From: Peltaster fructicola
Lineage: Eukaryota > Ascomycota > Dothideomycetes
Assembly: GCA_001592805.2 (NCBI GenBank)
Contig: CP051141.1
Location: 248,001-312,000, forward strand
Reading direction: 5' to 3'
Length of the DNA: 64,000 bases
The notes under the pieces are model-generated. The model was given only the letters and a program-made list of their open reading frames with translations. It was not told the DNA's origin and made no database searches. Every line of letters begins with the position of its first letter. Position 1 is the stretch's first letter. Below are positions 31,104 to 41,768 of the stretch, piece after piece. The translations under genes were made by a program, and so were the position numbers.

Positions 31104-32540
31104 ATGGCTACACGGACTCCTGTTAAACGCTTCTTCTCCTCAGCATTTCAGACAAGATCATATTCAGCACCTGCAGACCGAAGCATACCGCAGTCGAAGC
31201 AGAAGTACGTACCAACATCTGGATCGTACCCAAAGGGATTCCTGGCAGGCAGCAGTCACGCTGGTGTCAAGGCCAGCAACACCAAGTACGATGACATCGC
31301 TTTAGTGGTGTCAGAGAAGCCTTACGCCGCTTCAGCGGTCTTCACACGCAATCTGTTCAAGGCAGCACCAGTGACAGTGTCGAAGAAGTTCCTCGACGCA
31401 CGCAAGTCGGATGGATTCCGAGCAGTGGTTGTCAACTCAGGCAATGCCAACGCTGTAACTGGTAAGGTGGGACTGGAGAATGCTGAGTCCATGAGTCGAA
31501 CGACGGATGAACTCCTTGGCCACTCTGCTTCAGAGGATGCTCGATCGCTGGTGATGAGTACTGGAGTCATTGGTCAACGACTACCTATAGACAAGATCAT
31601 CTCAGCAATTCCCAAGGCTCACGCTGCTCTCGGCTCAACACATGATCACTGGCTCCAGACAGCTCAGGCGATCTGCACCACCGACACCTTCCCTAAGCTT
31701 GTCTCTCGGTCATTTTCGCTGCCCTCACATCCTGAGACGACCTACTCTGTTGCGGGCTTCACAAAAGGTGCGGGAATGATCCATCCGAATATGGCCACAC
31801 TGCTTGGCATTGTTTGCACTGACGTCGCAATCGAGCCTGCATCTCTCCACGAGATCCTCACTAAGAGCGTCGGCACCAGCTTCAACAGCATCTCTATCGA
31901 TGGCGACACTAGTACCAACGACACAGTGGCGCTCCTTGCAAATGGTGCAGCTACACCATCTGGTGTCAAGCCATTAAGCGTGGCTCAGCAATCTGAAGAT
32001 CTGGCCGCTTTCCAGACAGTTCTGACAGAGCTTACGCAAGAACTCGCACAGCTTGTCGTTCGAGACGGCGAGGGAGCGACAAAATTCGTCACGATCAAGG
32101 TCCAATCTGACACCGATTACATGACAGCAAAACGTGCGGCAGTCAGCATTGCAACAAGTGCGATCCTCAAATGCGCTCTTTACGGCAAGGACGCCAATTG
32201 GGGACGCATTCTGTGTGCCATCGGCTACACAGCTGGAATCATGGACTCGCCAGAGACGCCAGCAATTGCCACCAGTCAGACGCCTGTCATTCCGAACCAG
32301 ACCAGCGTATCATTCGTCCCAGCGGATGGCAGTGCCGAGCTGAAGCTACTCATCCGCGGTGAGCCCGAGCAGGTCGACGAGGTCCGAGCCAAGGAGGTGC
32401 TTGAGTTCGAGGATCTCGAGATCTTGGTCAAGCTTAACGATACTGGTGATGCTTCGAAGAAGTCGAAATACGAATCTGTTTTCTGGACTTGTGACTTCAG
32501 CCATGAGTATGTCACCATCAATGGCGACTACCGCACATAG
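31104..32540 (+). CDS. ARG7: mitochondrial glutamate N-acetyltransferase/ornithine acetyltransferase (ArgJ/Arg7)
   Basis: This enzyme recycles the acetyl group from N-acetylornithine to glutamate, in the arginine pathway in mitochondria. The frame stays open upstream, but the ATG at 31104 is chosen because it begins a typical presequence ([21 protein letters not shown]) and has a GCC context; this gives 478 residues. Conserved blocks are [27 protein letters not shown], and the self-cleavage site in [15 protein letters not shown]. In this family the precursor cuts itself just before the Thr of AT(L/M)L to make alpha and beta chains, and that Thr becomes the nucleophile. Later blocks GDTSTNDTV and [10 protein letters not shown] are also present. 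No intron is needed. All key residues are in place, so it should be active. Confidence 0.94.
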   Translation: MATRTPVKRFFSSAFQTRSYSAPADRSIPQSKQKYVPTSGSYPKGFLAGSSHAGVKASNTKYDDIALVVSEKPYAASAVFTRNLFKAAPVTVSKKFLDARKSDGFRAVVVNSGNANAVTGKVGLENAESMSRTTDELLGHSASEDARSLVMSTGVIGQRLPIDKIISAIPKAHAALGSTHDHWLQTAQAICTTDTFPKLVSRSFSLPSHPETTYSVAGFTKGAGMIHPNMATLLGIVCTDVAIEPASLHEILTKSVGTSFNSISIDGDTSTNDTVALLANGAATPSGVKPLSVAQQSEDLAAFQTVLTELTQELAQLVVRDGEGATKFVTIKVQSDTDYMTAKRAAVSIATSAILKCALYGKDANWGRILCAIGYTAGIMDSPETPAIATSQTPVIPNQTSVSFVPADGSAELKLLIRGEPEQVDEVRAKEVLEFEDLEILVKLNDTGDASKKSKYESVFWTCDFSHEYVTINGDYRT

Positions 32541-32856
32541 AGCAGATACAGCTGAATGAGAGACGATATGCACGACATCTTATGAGCGTTGGCATGGTAC
32601 TGTGTCGTGGTTACACTATGATAGCATGCTTACTGCCGTTCTCCCGTTGATACGCAACCGAAAAGCCTCAATCGAGGTGCACCCACCCGCTATACGATGC
32701 AAAAGCCAAGAAAATGCCGCAGACTCCGTGCCACTCATAGAGGTCTACGAGCATGGAGGAATCGTCTAAGCAATACAGACCGTTCATAAGGGCTTCCGAG
32801 CGTACACAAGTCGTCTGGAGGCTGGTCAATATCAACTCGAACAAGCTCGGCAAGAC

Positions 32857-34220
32857 TTACACTTCATGATAGACAAGATGCTTCCTGCTTCGCAAAGCCT
32901 TCTTCACCTCGACAAGCCAAGCCTGAACGTCCGCATACGACCACTAAAGACAGATCAGTTGATGCCCAGGCATACACCACAGCACATACACCTAGTACGC
33001 GAGTGTATAGCGCGATGACCCAGCCCTCCATGCCTTGCTCCCAGTTGAGAAGATTCCATCGACCGATCTCCTTCATCCTCGGATCACTACTCCATGGACC
33101 CACAGGCCATTTGAAGCGCTTCTCGACGACGTTATCGAAGCCAGCCTGTTTGATCATGCCAGACATGGTCTCAGCGATCTCAAAGGTCTTCCCTGATCGC
33201 TTACCAACCTCGATTCCCAAGTCTGACCAACGAGCAAGGGTGTGACCAGGCTCCAATGGACTTCCCTGCCCATGATTCCGGATACTCCATTCAACCTGCT
33301 CGAAGTATCCGCCCGGCGCGGTGTGCTTGTAGATCTGGCTGTAGAGGGCCGGCCAGTCAGCTATACTGCCGAACAGACCTCGAACGTGAACGAAGTCGAA
33401 GTGGTTTTCCGGGTATACCCATTTACTACAGCAATCATCGATCTCGAATGTGCAATTTGAAGGCTGCATTCCAATCTGTGTTGGCGACAGATCCATGCCG
33501 ATGACGCGGGAGTCAGGAAACTTGTCTGCAATGTCGCTTGAAAAGTGTTAGTAACGGAGTGGCAGCTAACGATATGTTAGAAGACGAACGATGCCCATAT
33601 ACCAGTCCCTGTGCCTATTGGTACATCAGCAGGCTCTTGACCAGAAGACGAGAGGAATATACTGACCAATGTCAAGGATGTGCATGGGTTCTTCTACAGG
33701 AGCAAGGAAGAGTCGATCTTTGAGTGTTAAGATGCAAAGGTGATGGCTGAGAAGTTGTCAACACTATAGCAGGCAAGGAAGTCCAGGCCTACACTATTGC
33801 TTCGTGGTTGTTCTGTTGGGCATCATTCGGCTGCCAGTATTCGCCATCTCCTACAACAACTTAGCGACTTGGATGCACCAAAAGTGCAACGACATACTAA
33901 AGGCATGATATGTGCGTCCATTCTCTCGCCTGTACATAGTCGTTGTCGTGGCGAGAGTTCGACGTCTTTCCATAATCAGCTACAAGCTCAGGCTTGGCGT
34001 AGCGTAAACCTACGATGTGAAGGTCTTTGAGTCATCTTCATCTTGTGCATAGTGTTCATCCTGATGGTGGCACGAAATGTCAGTTGTGAATGTGTGAGCA
34101 TCGTAATTCACATACGATAGGGATGTTATTCGATCCAGAGTCAGAAGACATGAGGTCGAGTGTCTCTCGGATGTGGCATGCACAAGCAATCCAGCATCGG
34201 CTGTCCTGCAGTACGTTACC
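32857..34220 (-). CDS. LaeA-like (TAM-type) SAM-dependent methyltransferase, many small exons, 5' end unresolved
   Basis: My exons are complement(32857..32943, 32990..33536, 33590..33614, 33667..33746, 33793..33850, 33898..33965, 34014..about 34220). All six introns (46-53 bp) keep phase. The joined protein reads SKTFTS to RRTLATTTT, RTYHAF to RDGEYWQPND, HHLCILTLKDRLFLAP, then HILDIGTGTGIWAS (SAM motif I), DKFPDSRVIGMDLS (motif II acidic end), FDFVHVRGLFGSI and APGGYFEQVEW. It closes with WSYADVQAWLVEVKKAL. This is the layout of LaeA-like methyltransferases, several of which regulate secondary metabolism, development or silencing; most have no known substrate. The first exon is open upstream to about 34280 but lacks an ATG, so a further 5' exon is likely. 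It is convergent with ARG7, 316 bp away. Confidence 0.82.
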
Positions 34221-34280
34221 AAGCTGTCGGTGCCGATCTGTATGTCGTGAACTGCAGGTCTTGATGATTACACAAATAGG

Positions 34281-35326
34281 TGAGCCTGACTGTCGAAGTC
34301 AAGTGAGAACTGAACATAAGAAAAAGAAAGTCTAGGAATGCACTCCCAAGGCCGTTTGCAGCATGATGAACGACGAACAGGTGCGGTATAGCAGGAGTGA
34401 AGAGAAGAGAGGAACCCTAGTGGTAGACTAGCGGCCGTCACTTATTCATGCCCTCCACGCAGCGAGTTGTCTGGTAGATGTCGGTCTAGGTGGCGGCTCT
34501 ACCTCACCTGCAGGCCTCGTATGAGCATTTGCAACATCAGCGGCAGCATGTGCTTACCGTAGTCCGCAGCTTCTGAAGTGCATCAAGCGACAGCACACTA
34601 CCAGTAGACTCAGCCCAGCCATGCAGGCGAGGACTGACGAGGTGGAGTAGGAGACCATAGCCTGCCTCGATTGTCGTGCTTAGCGTGGGCGCCTTGGCAA
34701 TGCTCGCAGGAGATGGTCGCTGCAGCAGACGAAGTGCGCTGTGGTTGGAGCAGCTACCCTGGTCAGAATTGATGCGAGGTAGCCCACTGTGCTCGCTACA
34801 TTCCTAGTGCGAGAAGTTTTCTTCCTATGCTATCGGATGGAAGCGTACCTGAACCATGGACTCGGGTCTGAAGCATCTCGAAGATCCTCACGAGGCTACC
34901 GGGTCGCTGGGATTTGACGTGCTGCTGTGCTGCATCTCTGGTACATCAGTTTTGAAAAGAGAAAAACTTCGACTTCATGTCCTGCTCAACTCGTCCCAAC
35001 TCAGTGCATGCACATGACAACTCATCAGATGGAGCAGCTCGGCTGCAGGGCTCACGTTCGCGGTTGCACAGACCTGCAGAATGGGCATCGTCTAGGACTA
35101 CTTGCATGAATGGAGGAGATCCTCATGAAACACAGCAAGGTCAATCGGATGATGTATTTCGTCAAGTCAATAACGTCAAGCTTTTTCATGTCTTATCGGA
35201 CCACGCTTGCTAGTCCTTTTCATTCTCGTCCTCCTGCATGCTTTGCATGGCCACGTAGATCACACGGACAGCTTATTGCTACCCAATGTACATCGTTCGG
35301 TCGTGTGTAAGTCATATCCGCTGCCT
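34281..35326. other. intergenic stretch, no gene supported
   Basis: About 1 kb with only short unconvincing frames. It should hold the missing 5' end and promoter of the methyltransferase gene at the left and the 3' UTR of the ABC transporter gene at the right. I saw no RNA gene or repeat. Confidence 0.4.
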
Positions 35327-38300
35327 TCAAGGATGGCCAGCTGGTTTCCTTGGTTCTTCTGCCACCGGGGACGGCGAACGCACAGTGCCGCTTCTCAGTG
35401 CCTCACGGATAGGCTGCGTATCAGTGCCGGGATCGTTTCCAACCACTGATGCAATGTTAGCATTAGGGATTGCGGTCCTTGGCGAGATCGACAAGCTTCG
35501 CTGCAGGTCAGATTGATCGTTGCTCGAGCCGGCTTGAGCTTGACGCTGCTTATGATCCTCTTCGTCGCTGCTCGGCGGAGTGTCATCGTCTGCAGGTCGT
35601 CGACCATCACCACTCATGCTTTCGCGCCGGAGACGATCTGCTTTATCCTTCAGTAGCTTGGCTTCATCGGCTGCACGTTGTGCTCGGACCTGCTTCCGCC
35701 ACATCGCTGCGTACCGTCCACGCATGGCCAGCAGCTCGCTATGCGTGCCACGTTCTGCCACGCGGCCCTGGTGTAGCACGAGAATCTGATCGCACATGGT
35801 GATGGTGCTCAGACGATGTGCGATGACGAGCATCGTTCGACCTTTGGCCAGTGTCTTGAATGCATCCTGGATATGCTCCTCGGTCTCTGTGTCAAGCGCT
35901 GCAGTAGCTTCGTCTAGCAAGATGATACGAGGATCCTTGATGATTGTGCGGGCGATAGCCACTCGCTGCTTCTCACCTCCCGACAGTCGCAGTCCACGTT
36001 CGCCGACTTTGGTCTCGTAGCCGTCAGGGAAGGTCAGAATCTTGTCGTGGATGCTAGCAGCTCGACACGCTGCAAATACCTCCTCATCAGTGGCCTCTTG
36101 TCTGGCGTACTTGAGATTGTACATCAACGTCTCATTGAACAGCACCGTATCTTGTGGTACCACACCTATATGACGCCTCAGGCTGTCGATAGTGATGCTC
36201 TCAACATCCCTGCCATCAAGCTGCAGGGAGCCGAATTGAGCATTGTAGAAGCGGAACAGCAAACGGAAGACAGTCGATTTGCCTCCTCCAGACTCGCCCA
36301 CGAAGGCTGTTGTGGTACCGGGTTTGCAGCGGAAGTCAAGGCCTTGCAGGGCTGACTTGCGCGTATCGTATGAGAAATGTACATCCTTGTACACGATGTC
36401 ACCCGAGCAGGTCGGCATCTCGGCCGCACCTGGCTTGTCCGTGACTGTTGGTTGCTCTTTGAAAAGTTCCAACATTCGCTCTGAGTTGATCATGTTGTTC
36501 TGAATCATCCGATAGAATGTGCCGAAGAAATTCAGAGGTCCTTGCAATTGTGTCATCAATGTCAGCAGTGTCACAAATCGTCCGACCTTCAGCTGGCCGG
36601 TAGTGACTTGGTATGCTGCGATAAAGCAAGCTACGACAAGACCGGCCATGAAGATCAAGTTCTGCACAGTGTTCATCATTGCCAGTGAGAAGGTGACTAG
36701 GTATTCGGCCTTCTGGTACTTCTTCACAGCCTCTCGATATCGATTGAATTCGTACTCTTCCGCATTGAAGTACTTCACAGTCTCGTACGACATCATAGAA
36801 TCGTTCTTGACAGCGTCTTCTTCTCTGCTGGCGTTTGTCGCTTGTCTTCTGATATCTGCTCGCCATGCAGCCATTCGGATCGTGACGTAGATGTACCAGA
36901 AAGTCACAACAGCGATAACAAGAGCGTAGTAAGCGTCGTAGTCCCAGAGCAGGTAGACAATGGCTACTCCAAGATCCACAAGCATTGGTAGGACATTGAA
37001 TGTGATAGATTCCAGGAAAGTGTTCAGCGAGGATCCTTTCCCAAGCGCTGACAGAACTTCTCCAGTCTTCTTGCCTGGGTGGAATTCAAGACTGAGCTCA
37101 TGGACGTGCTCGAACGCTGCCACTGAGAGCTCGCGGTAGGAGTACTGCTCAATTGGGATCCAGAGCATCTGTCGTGCTGCGCCGAGTAAACCGTTGCCGC
37201 CTTGGAAGATTCTGTAGACGATATACAGAATGATGGCCGTCCAGGGCATTCGGACTGGACCGTCTTCACCGGCGAGGATATTAGTGATGTTACCAGCCTG
37301 CAGGGGTACGGCAATCTGGACCACACGCTGCAGGACAACAATAACGAAACAGACCACGAACGACACTTGTAGCTTGCGATCCTTGTATGGCCAGATGTAC
37401 GGCAGAAAAATGCCATATGCTCGGATGTACTCCCACCAGCTGCGAGAGGGTGTCTCCTTTGGTTTCTCCCACCCAGCTGGTGCGTCTCGACTTGGTCCGG
37501 CGGGCTTACCATTCGTGCCATAGCCGTTCGCTGCGTGCTGATCTGAATCTGGATCTTCTGCATCTGCTGAAAGTAGCGCTCGTCGTTCTTCCGCCTGGGC
37601 GTGCTCCTTGCTCTGTCGTGCTTTCTGCAGAAGCATGAAGAGTGCATAAAATGCCACAGCGGCCAAAAGTATGAACACGCGAACAGTGTCGAGCACAACC
37701 TCGACGATTTCCCAATCTGTCATGTCTCTTCGGAGCTCTCCACCATGTGGCTTTCCAACTCTTGGTTCCCGGTGCTCAGATGTGTACAAGCCGAAGGAGG
37801 CGCCTAAAAGTATGCTCTCCATTATCGTTGCTGCTATCCATGTCGTCAGATGTGCAGCTTGTGGTGAAGGCTTGGTGTCGATTAAGGTGATCTGCATCAG
37901 CGCGTAGACCATGAAGGAGCCGACAAGATACACCTAGAGTCATGTCAGTAAACTGCGATCTGGTTCCTTACAAGAACATACCGTAGGTGCCTGTCCGCAC
38001 CACCAGTGTTCTTCTCGTGCCACAAGCGCATGCACAACAACCACAGTTATGTTGCCGCATATACTAAGCAGCACGCCTGCTTGAAGTGCTTGGAACAGCA
38101 GCCTTTGCGGCCTGCTGAATCCTATTGTGTTCACCTCATCGCCTGTCTTCTTGCCTCTCTTCGGTAGAGGCTTCCCGCCAGGTCCAAGTTGACCTGATTC
38201 CTTAGTTGTGTCATTATCCTTACGCACGGCGAGTATGCTTCGAACTGTGAACGCTGCGATGAAGACCAGAAGGAGGACGATCGGGTATGTGACTTGTGTA

Positions 38301-38383
38301 TATGCTAGAACGCTCTGCGCTGTTGCGTTAGCGACCCATGGTGAGGAAGTTGCTGATTGAGAAGCTGTGGTGGCCGCGGCCAT
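35327..38383 (-). CDS. hmt1: HMT1-type half-size ABC transporter of the vacuolar membrane (ABCB family)
   Basis: I read complement(join(35327..37933,37982..38383)), giving 1002 residues. The 48-bp intron joins CGQAPT to VYLVGSFMVYALMQ. The N-terminal 250 residues carry an extra set of hydrophobic helices (TMD0), as in fission yeast Hmt1. One ABC exporter core of six helices follows, then one nucleotide-binding domain. That domain has GESGGGKST (Walker A), LSGGEKQRVAIAR (signature) and RIILLDEATAALD (Walker B). The switch histidine is in VIAHRLS. S. pombe Hmt1 loads phytochelatin or glutathione conjugates into the vacuole and gives cadmium tolerance; the same role is a fair inference. The C-terminal 100 residues are charged, disordered and Ser/Pro-rich, longer than in the yeast protein. 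Half transporters work as dimers. Confidence 0.93.
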
Positions 38384-39614
38384 GCTGTAAACAGACGCTC
38401 GTGTGTGTGGCTGATCCTTGCAGTCCGAGGTGGAATGTTACTGGCCAGTCGATGTGAAACAGCAGTAACGAGTGTGAAGATGCTCTGCTCTCCAAAAAAG
38501 TAGGTGGCAATCAAGAAGACGTGCTCTCGAGCGAAAAGGCCCACCACATAGTGACCAAGAGGACTGCGGAAAAGAGTGCAGGTAGTAGTGCCAGCGACTT
38601 GATCGTGGATGTGGTGTACCAGGCAGAGTCACTGCGTCAAGTACGACAGTGGCGTCCTCGTTCACGTTGTTGAGAGGCAGAACGGCAGTCGTAATAGCTC
38701 CCAGTACCTGAATGAGCCGTAAGTGTGCAGCCGCATGCGCGCCTTATAGAACGCGAAGTGCTTTTGAGCTTCTCGTCGAGCGCCATCCACCACCTTGCCT
38801 TGCCCGCGACAGCAAGCTATACCTAGATCTGCCAGGCTAAAAACTTGGACTCGATTGCTTTTCGACGACTACTGATCTTTCTCTAACACTATTTGGCGCG
38901 TTGCCTTCCGACTCGTCATCTGCAGCCCACAACGATGGATTGTCTCGTCGTCCTGTCTCTCGTGGCTTTGCTGCAGCGTGATGCCACTGGAAACGCTCCA
39001 ATAGGCGTCAGCAACCACCCGTAATCCCAGACCTGCAATATCATCGGGGAGCTTCTTCCACGACAGCACTATCGATGATGATCCTTGCTCTTCGTCCTGC
39101 TCATCTGACTCTTCCGCCGTGATCACGCTTAAGAGGCAGCAGCTGCTTCAAGGCCAGCCACTTCTTGCATAAATAAGGCTCCTTTGATCACCGCCCATCA
39201 CAACCTTATGCCGCTCGAATCACTACACCACCGACGGCACACGACAAGGGATTGTGCCTGAGACATGCGTATCGAATGCTGACTATACATGACCTTGCGA
39301 GAATAATTCGGACGCAAACATACACCGACAAGTGCAAGCGATCATGAGAGTTTGAACAACACGCCCTCTTTGTGCAGCGCATGAGCGGCAATCAACCCTC
39401 CGTCCAGAGCACGCGAACGGTCACACGCTCACCGACCCTTCATTCCTCGAACCTGCAGCTCTTGTGATCTGACTTCTCGCTCCGAAACTTTGGTAGCGTC
39501 TTCTTTTACTGTTAGAAGTCTCCGCTACGCGACGTTGAAGTCCAACCCCTGCTCATTCTATCCTGGTTCTGTCAGGTGGCACAAGAAGTCTTATGGTTCT
39601 GTGCTGGTCAGATC
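38384..39614. other. intergenic stretch between divergent HMT1 and GH76 genes
   Basis: No gene is well supported in about 1.2 kb. A minus-strand frame ending at 38869 and open to about 39144 has some protein-like sequence (DEQDEEQGSSSIVLSWKKLP) but no ATG and no family. It may be a decayed exon or chance. Confidence 0.4.
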
Positions 39615-41270
39615 ATGCCTACGCTGCTGCGCACAACTGTGTTGGTTCTTCTCAGCTTGCAATCAGTGGCGACATGGTGGCCGACAGAGGCGCAGACCGA
39701 TGCATTGCGTCACCAACGTTTGAGCCATTCTCCGGTCCGCTCGGCCGAGGACTCATCCCAGCATTTCATCGAGTCAGCTGAGCACAATCACGATTATCAG
39801 GGAGAGCTCGACACGCTAACCGAGCTATGTAGCACTCTCAACGTGTTGCAGACCACATGGTACGACCTCTCAAGAGGTAGGTGGCCAACATCGATCGATT
39901 GGACTGGTGCTGTACTCAACACTCATCTCGTTGCGTCCTTGAACGAACTCTCCAACTCTGGCCAGGACGGTATACACGACCTTGTGAACTACTACTTCGC
40001 CCATACCACTGGGTATTACTTTGGAGAGCATGCCGCCAGCCTTCGACAGCAAGCGTATGATGACATGCTATGGGTCGTCTTGTCCTGGCTAGAGTCGATC
40101 AAGTTCATCAAAGCACACACCATCAAGTATCATGAAAGAGCATGGTATGGCGAGCAGTACATATCTGTCTTCGCCGGCCGTGCCAAATCCTTCTACAATA
40201 CCACCACGTTCGGCTGGTCTGACGACTTGTGTGAAGGAGGCATGACATGGAATCCTGCACTTGAGCCCTATAAGAACACTATCACCAACGAGCTCTTCAT
40301 TGCAGCTTCGGTAGGCATGTATCTTTACTTTCCCGACCATCAGAACACTTCTTTGAGTCTTGCATCACGACAACAACTTCTCGTTTCTGCCACTCATGGC
40401 TACGACTGGCTCGTGTCTGCCAACATGACTAACAAGCAAGGTCTATACGTGGACGGCTTTCACATCAAAGGCTGGAATAAGAACGGCACTGGAGGCACAG
40501 CTTGCACAGATCGCAACGAGATGGTGTATACTTATAACCAGGGGGTGATACTCAGTGGTCTACGAGGACTTTGGGAGGCAACTGGCAATGCAACATATCT
40601 CAACGATGGCTATCGCCTGATTCGAAGGACTATACTCTCGACAGGCTGGAACCTTACGCAGTCGAGACCCACGACGAACGCTTCTTGGCACGGCTTGGGA
40701 CGAAAAGGCATACTGGAGGACTACTGTGATGCCGCTGGTAGTTGTGATCAGAATGGACATACATTCAAGTCGATCTACTTCCACCACCTAGGCCAGTTCT
40801 GTTCACCATTACCAGTAGAAGCTTTCATCCCAGGCTTTACATTCGCGGCCAGTGCTGCTCTACGGAAGTCGCACGCAAGATCTTGCAAGGCTTACGGACG
40901 ATGGGTTAAGCTGAACGCACTGGCGGCTCTTCGTACCCGCGATGAGCGAGGACGCATCGGCATGTGGTGGGGTGCCAATGAGAGCATTACGGAGTCGGCA
41001 CCATTGCCTGTAGGTGCTGTCGACTACAGGAATGGCGATGTGCACGTCAAAGACATCAGGTATAGCAAACGTATTGGTGAAGATATGACAGCGACCCAAA
41101 AGCAGCGGCAAAAGACGTCGTATGCTGGCGACAAGGACAGCAAGTCGGCAGCTCAACATCAGATCTCCAAGCATGACTGGAATGACCGTGGACGTGGCCG
41201 TACCGTGGAGAGTCACAGTGGAGGAGTCGCCGTCCTTCGATGTCTCCATCAAATGTTTGTAGCGGACTGA
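39615..41270 (+). CDS. secreted glycoside hydrolase family 76 protein (alpha-1,6-mannanase/Dfg5-like)
   Basis: A single exon encodes 551 residues from the ATG at 39615, the first that gives a signal peptide (MPTLLRTTVLVLLSLQSVAT). The frame opens earlier at 39576, but that adds 13 unlikely residues. GH76 features follow: AYDDMLWVVLSWLE with the catalytic Asp pair, GWSDDLCEGGMTWNP, YKNTITNELFIAASVGMYLY, and EMVYTYNQGVILSGL. Several NxS/T sites suggest glycosylation. Fungal GH76 enzymes of the Dfg5/Dcw1 type link GPI proteins to wall glucan and end in a GPI signal. Here the last 60 residues are instead Lys/Gln/Arg-rich and hydrophilic with no GPI hydrophobic tail, so the protein looks soluble or the true 3' end differs. 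Substrate (mannan or GPI glycan) is not known. Confidence 0.87.
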   Translation: MPTLLRTTVLVLLSLQSVATWWPTEAQTDALRHQRLSHSPVRSAEDSSQHFIESAEHNHDYQGELDTLTELCSTLNVLQTTWYDLSRGRWPTSIDWTGAVLNTHLVASLNELSNSGQDGIHDLVNYYFAHTTGYYFGEHAASLRQQAYDDMLWVVLSWLESIKFIKAHTIKYHERAWYGEQYISVFAGRAKSFYNTTTFGWSDDLCEGGMTWNPALEPYKNTITNELFIAASVGMYLYFPDHQNTSLSLASRQQLLVSATHGYDWLVSANMTNKQGLYVDGFHIKGWNKNGTGGTACTDRNEMVYTYNQGVILSGLRGLWEATGNATYLNDGYRLIRRTILSTGWNLTQSRPTTNASWHGLGRKGILEDYCDAAGSCDQNGHTFKSIYFHHLGQFCSPLPVEAFIPGFTFAASAALRKSHARSCKAYGRWVKLNALAALRTRDERGRIGMWWGANESITESAPLPVGAVDYRNGDVHVKDIRYSKRIGEDMTATQKQRQKTSYAGDKDSKSAAQHQISKHDWNDRGRGRTVESHSGGVAVLRCLHQMFVAD

Positions 41271-41420
41271 CGTTCGTGTCGGAAACAGCCTCGCACAACA
41301 AAGAGAATGACAGCGCAATCAATTGTGCACCAGAACAAAGGTGATGTTGCAACATCACAACTTGACCTGCTCGGCTGAGGGAAGAGCATTGCCTCCACAT
41401 CAGGTTGTTCATATCCCGAC

Positions 41421-41705
41421 ATGAGTGATAAACGACGCCCTAACGATCTTGGGGACTCTGAAGCGCGGCCAGCATTCGTTCGAAGTGCTGCGCCTAGTCC
41501 GGAGAGGCAAAGACGATGCGATGCTGGTGTTCCTGATGGAGACGATGCATCGACAGGAGCAGAGCAGAACCAGCGACACGAGGTCTGTCTAGACAAGCTC
41601 TGCAGACTTACACTCAAGGCACCAAAGGTCAACGAACCCTCGCTGAACGAGACAAACACTTGCGAGAACAAGACCAGCAAGTTCATTCCCGGGACCAAGC
41701 CCTAG
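41421..41705 (+). CDS. possible small basic protein of 94 residues
   Basis: A short frame starts at an ATG in a good context (CCGACATGAG) and encodes MSDKRRPNDLGDSEARPAFV and onward. It is hydrophilic, with many Arg, Asp, Asn and Pro residues and three Cys, and has no recognised domain. It lies alone between the GH76 gene and the acyl-CoA dehydrogenase gene, where nothing else accounts for the sequence. It may be real and lineage-specific, or chance. Confidence 0.3.
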   Translation: MSDKRRPNDLGDSEARPAFVRSAAPSPERQRRCDAGVPDGDDASTGAEQNQRHEVCLDKLCRLTLKAPKVNEPSLNETNTCENKTSKFIPGTKP

Positions 41706-41768
41706 ATGCAACATGCTCGACCGTGGTATATCTACAAACATATAACATAGCGCCATCCCAGCATGCCA

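Noticed and set aside
38869-39144. Minus-strand frame without ATG upstream of the HMT1 gene
   Set aside because: Protein-like composition but no start, no donor/acceptor pair that rescues it and no family; kept only as a note in the gap entry.
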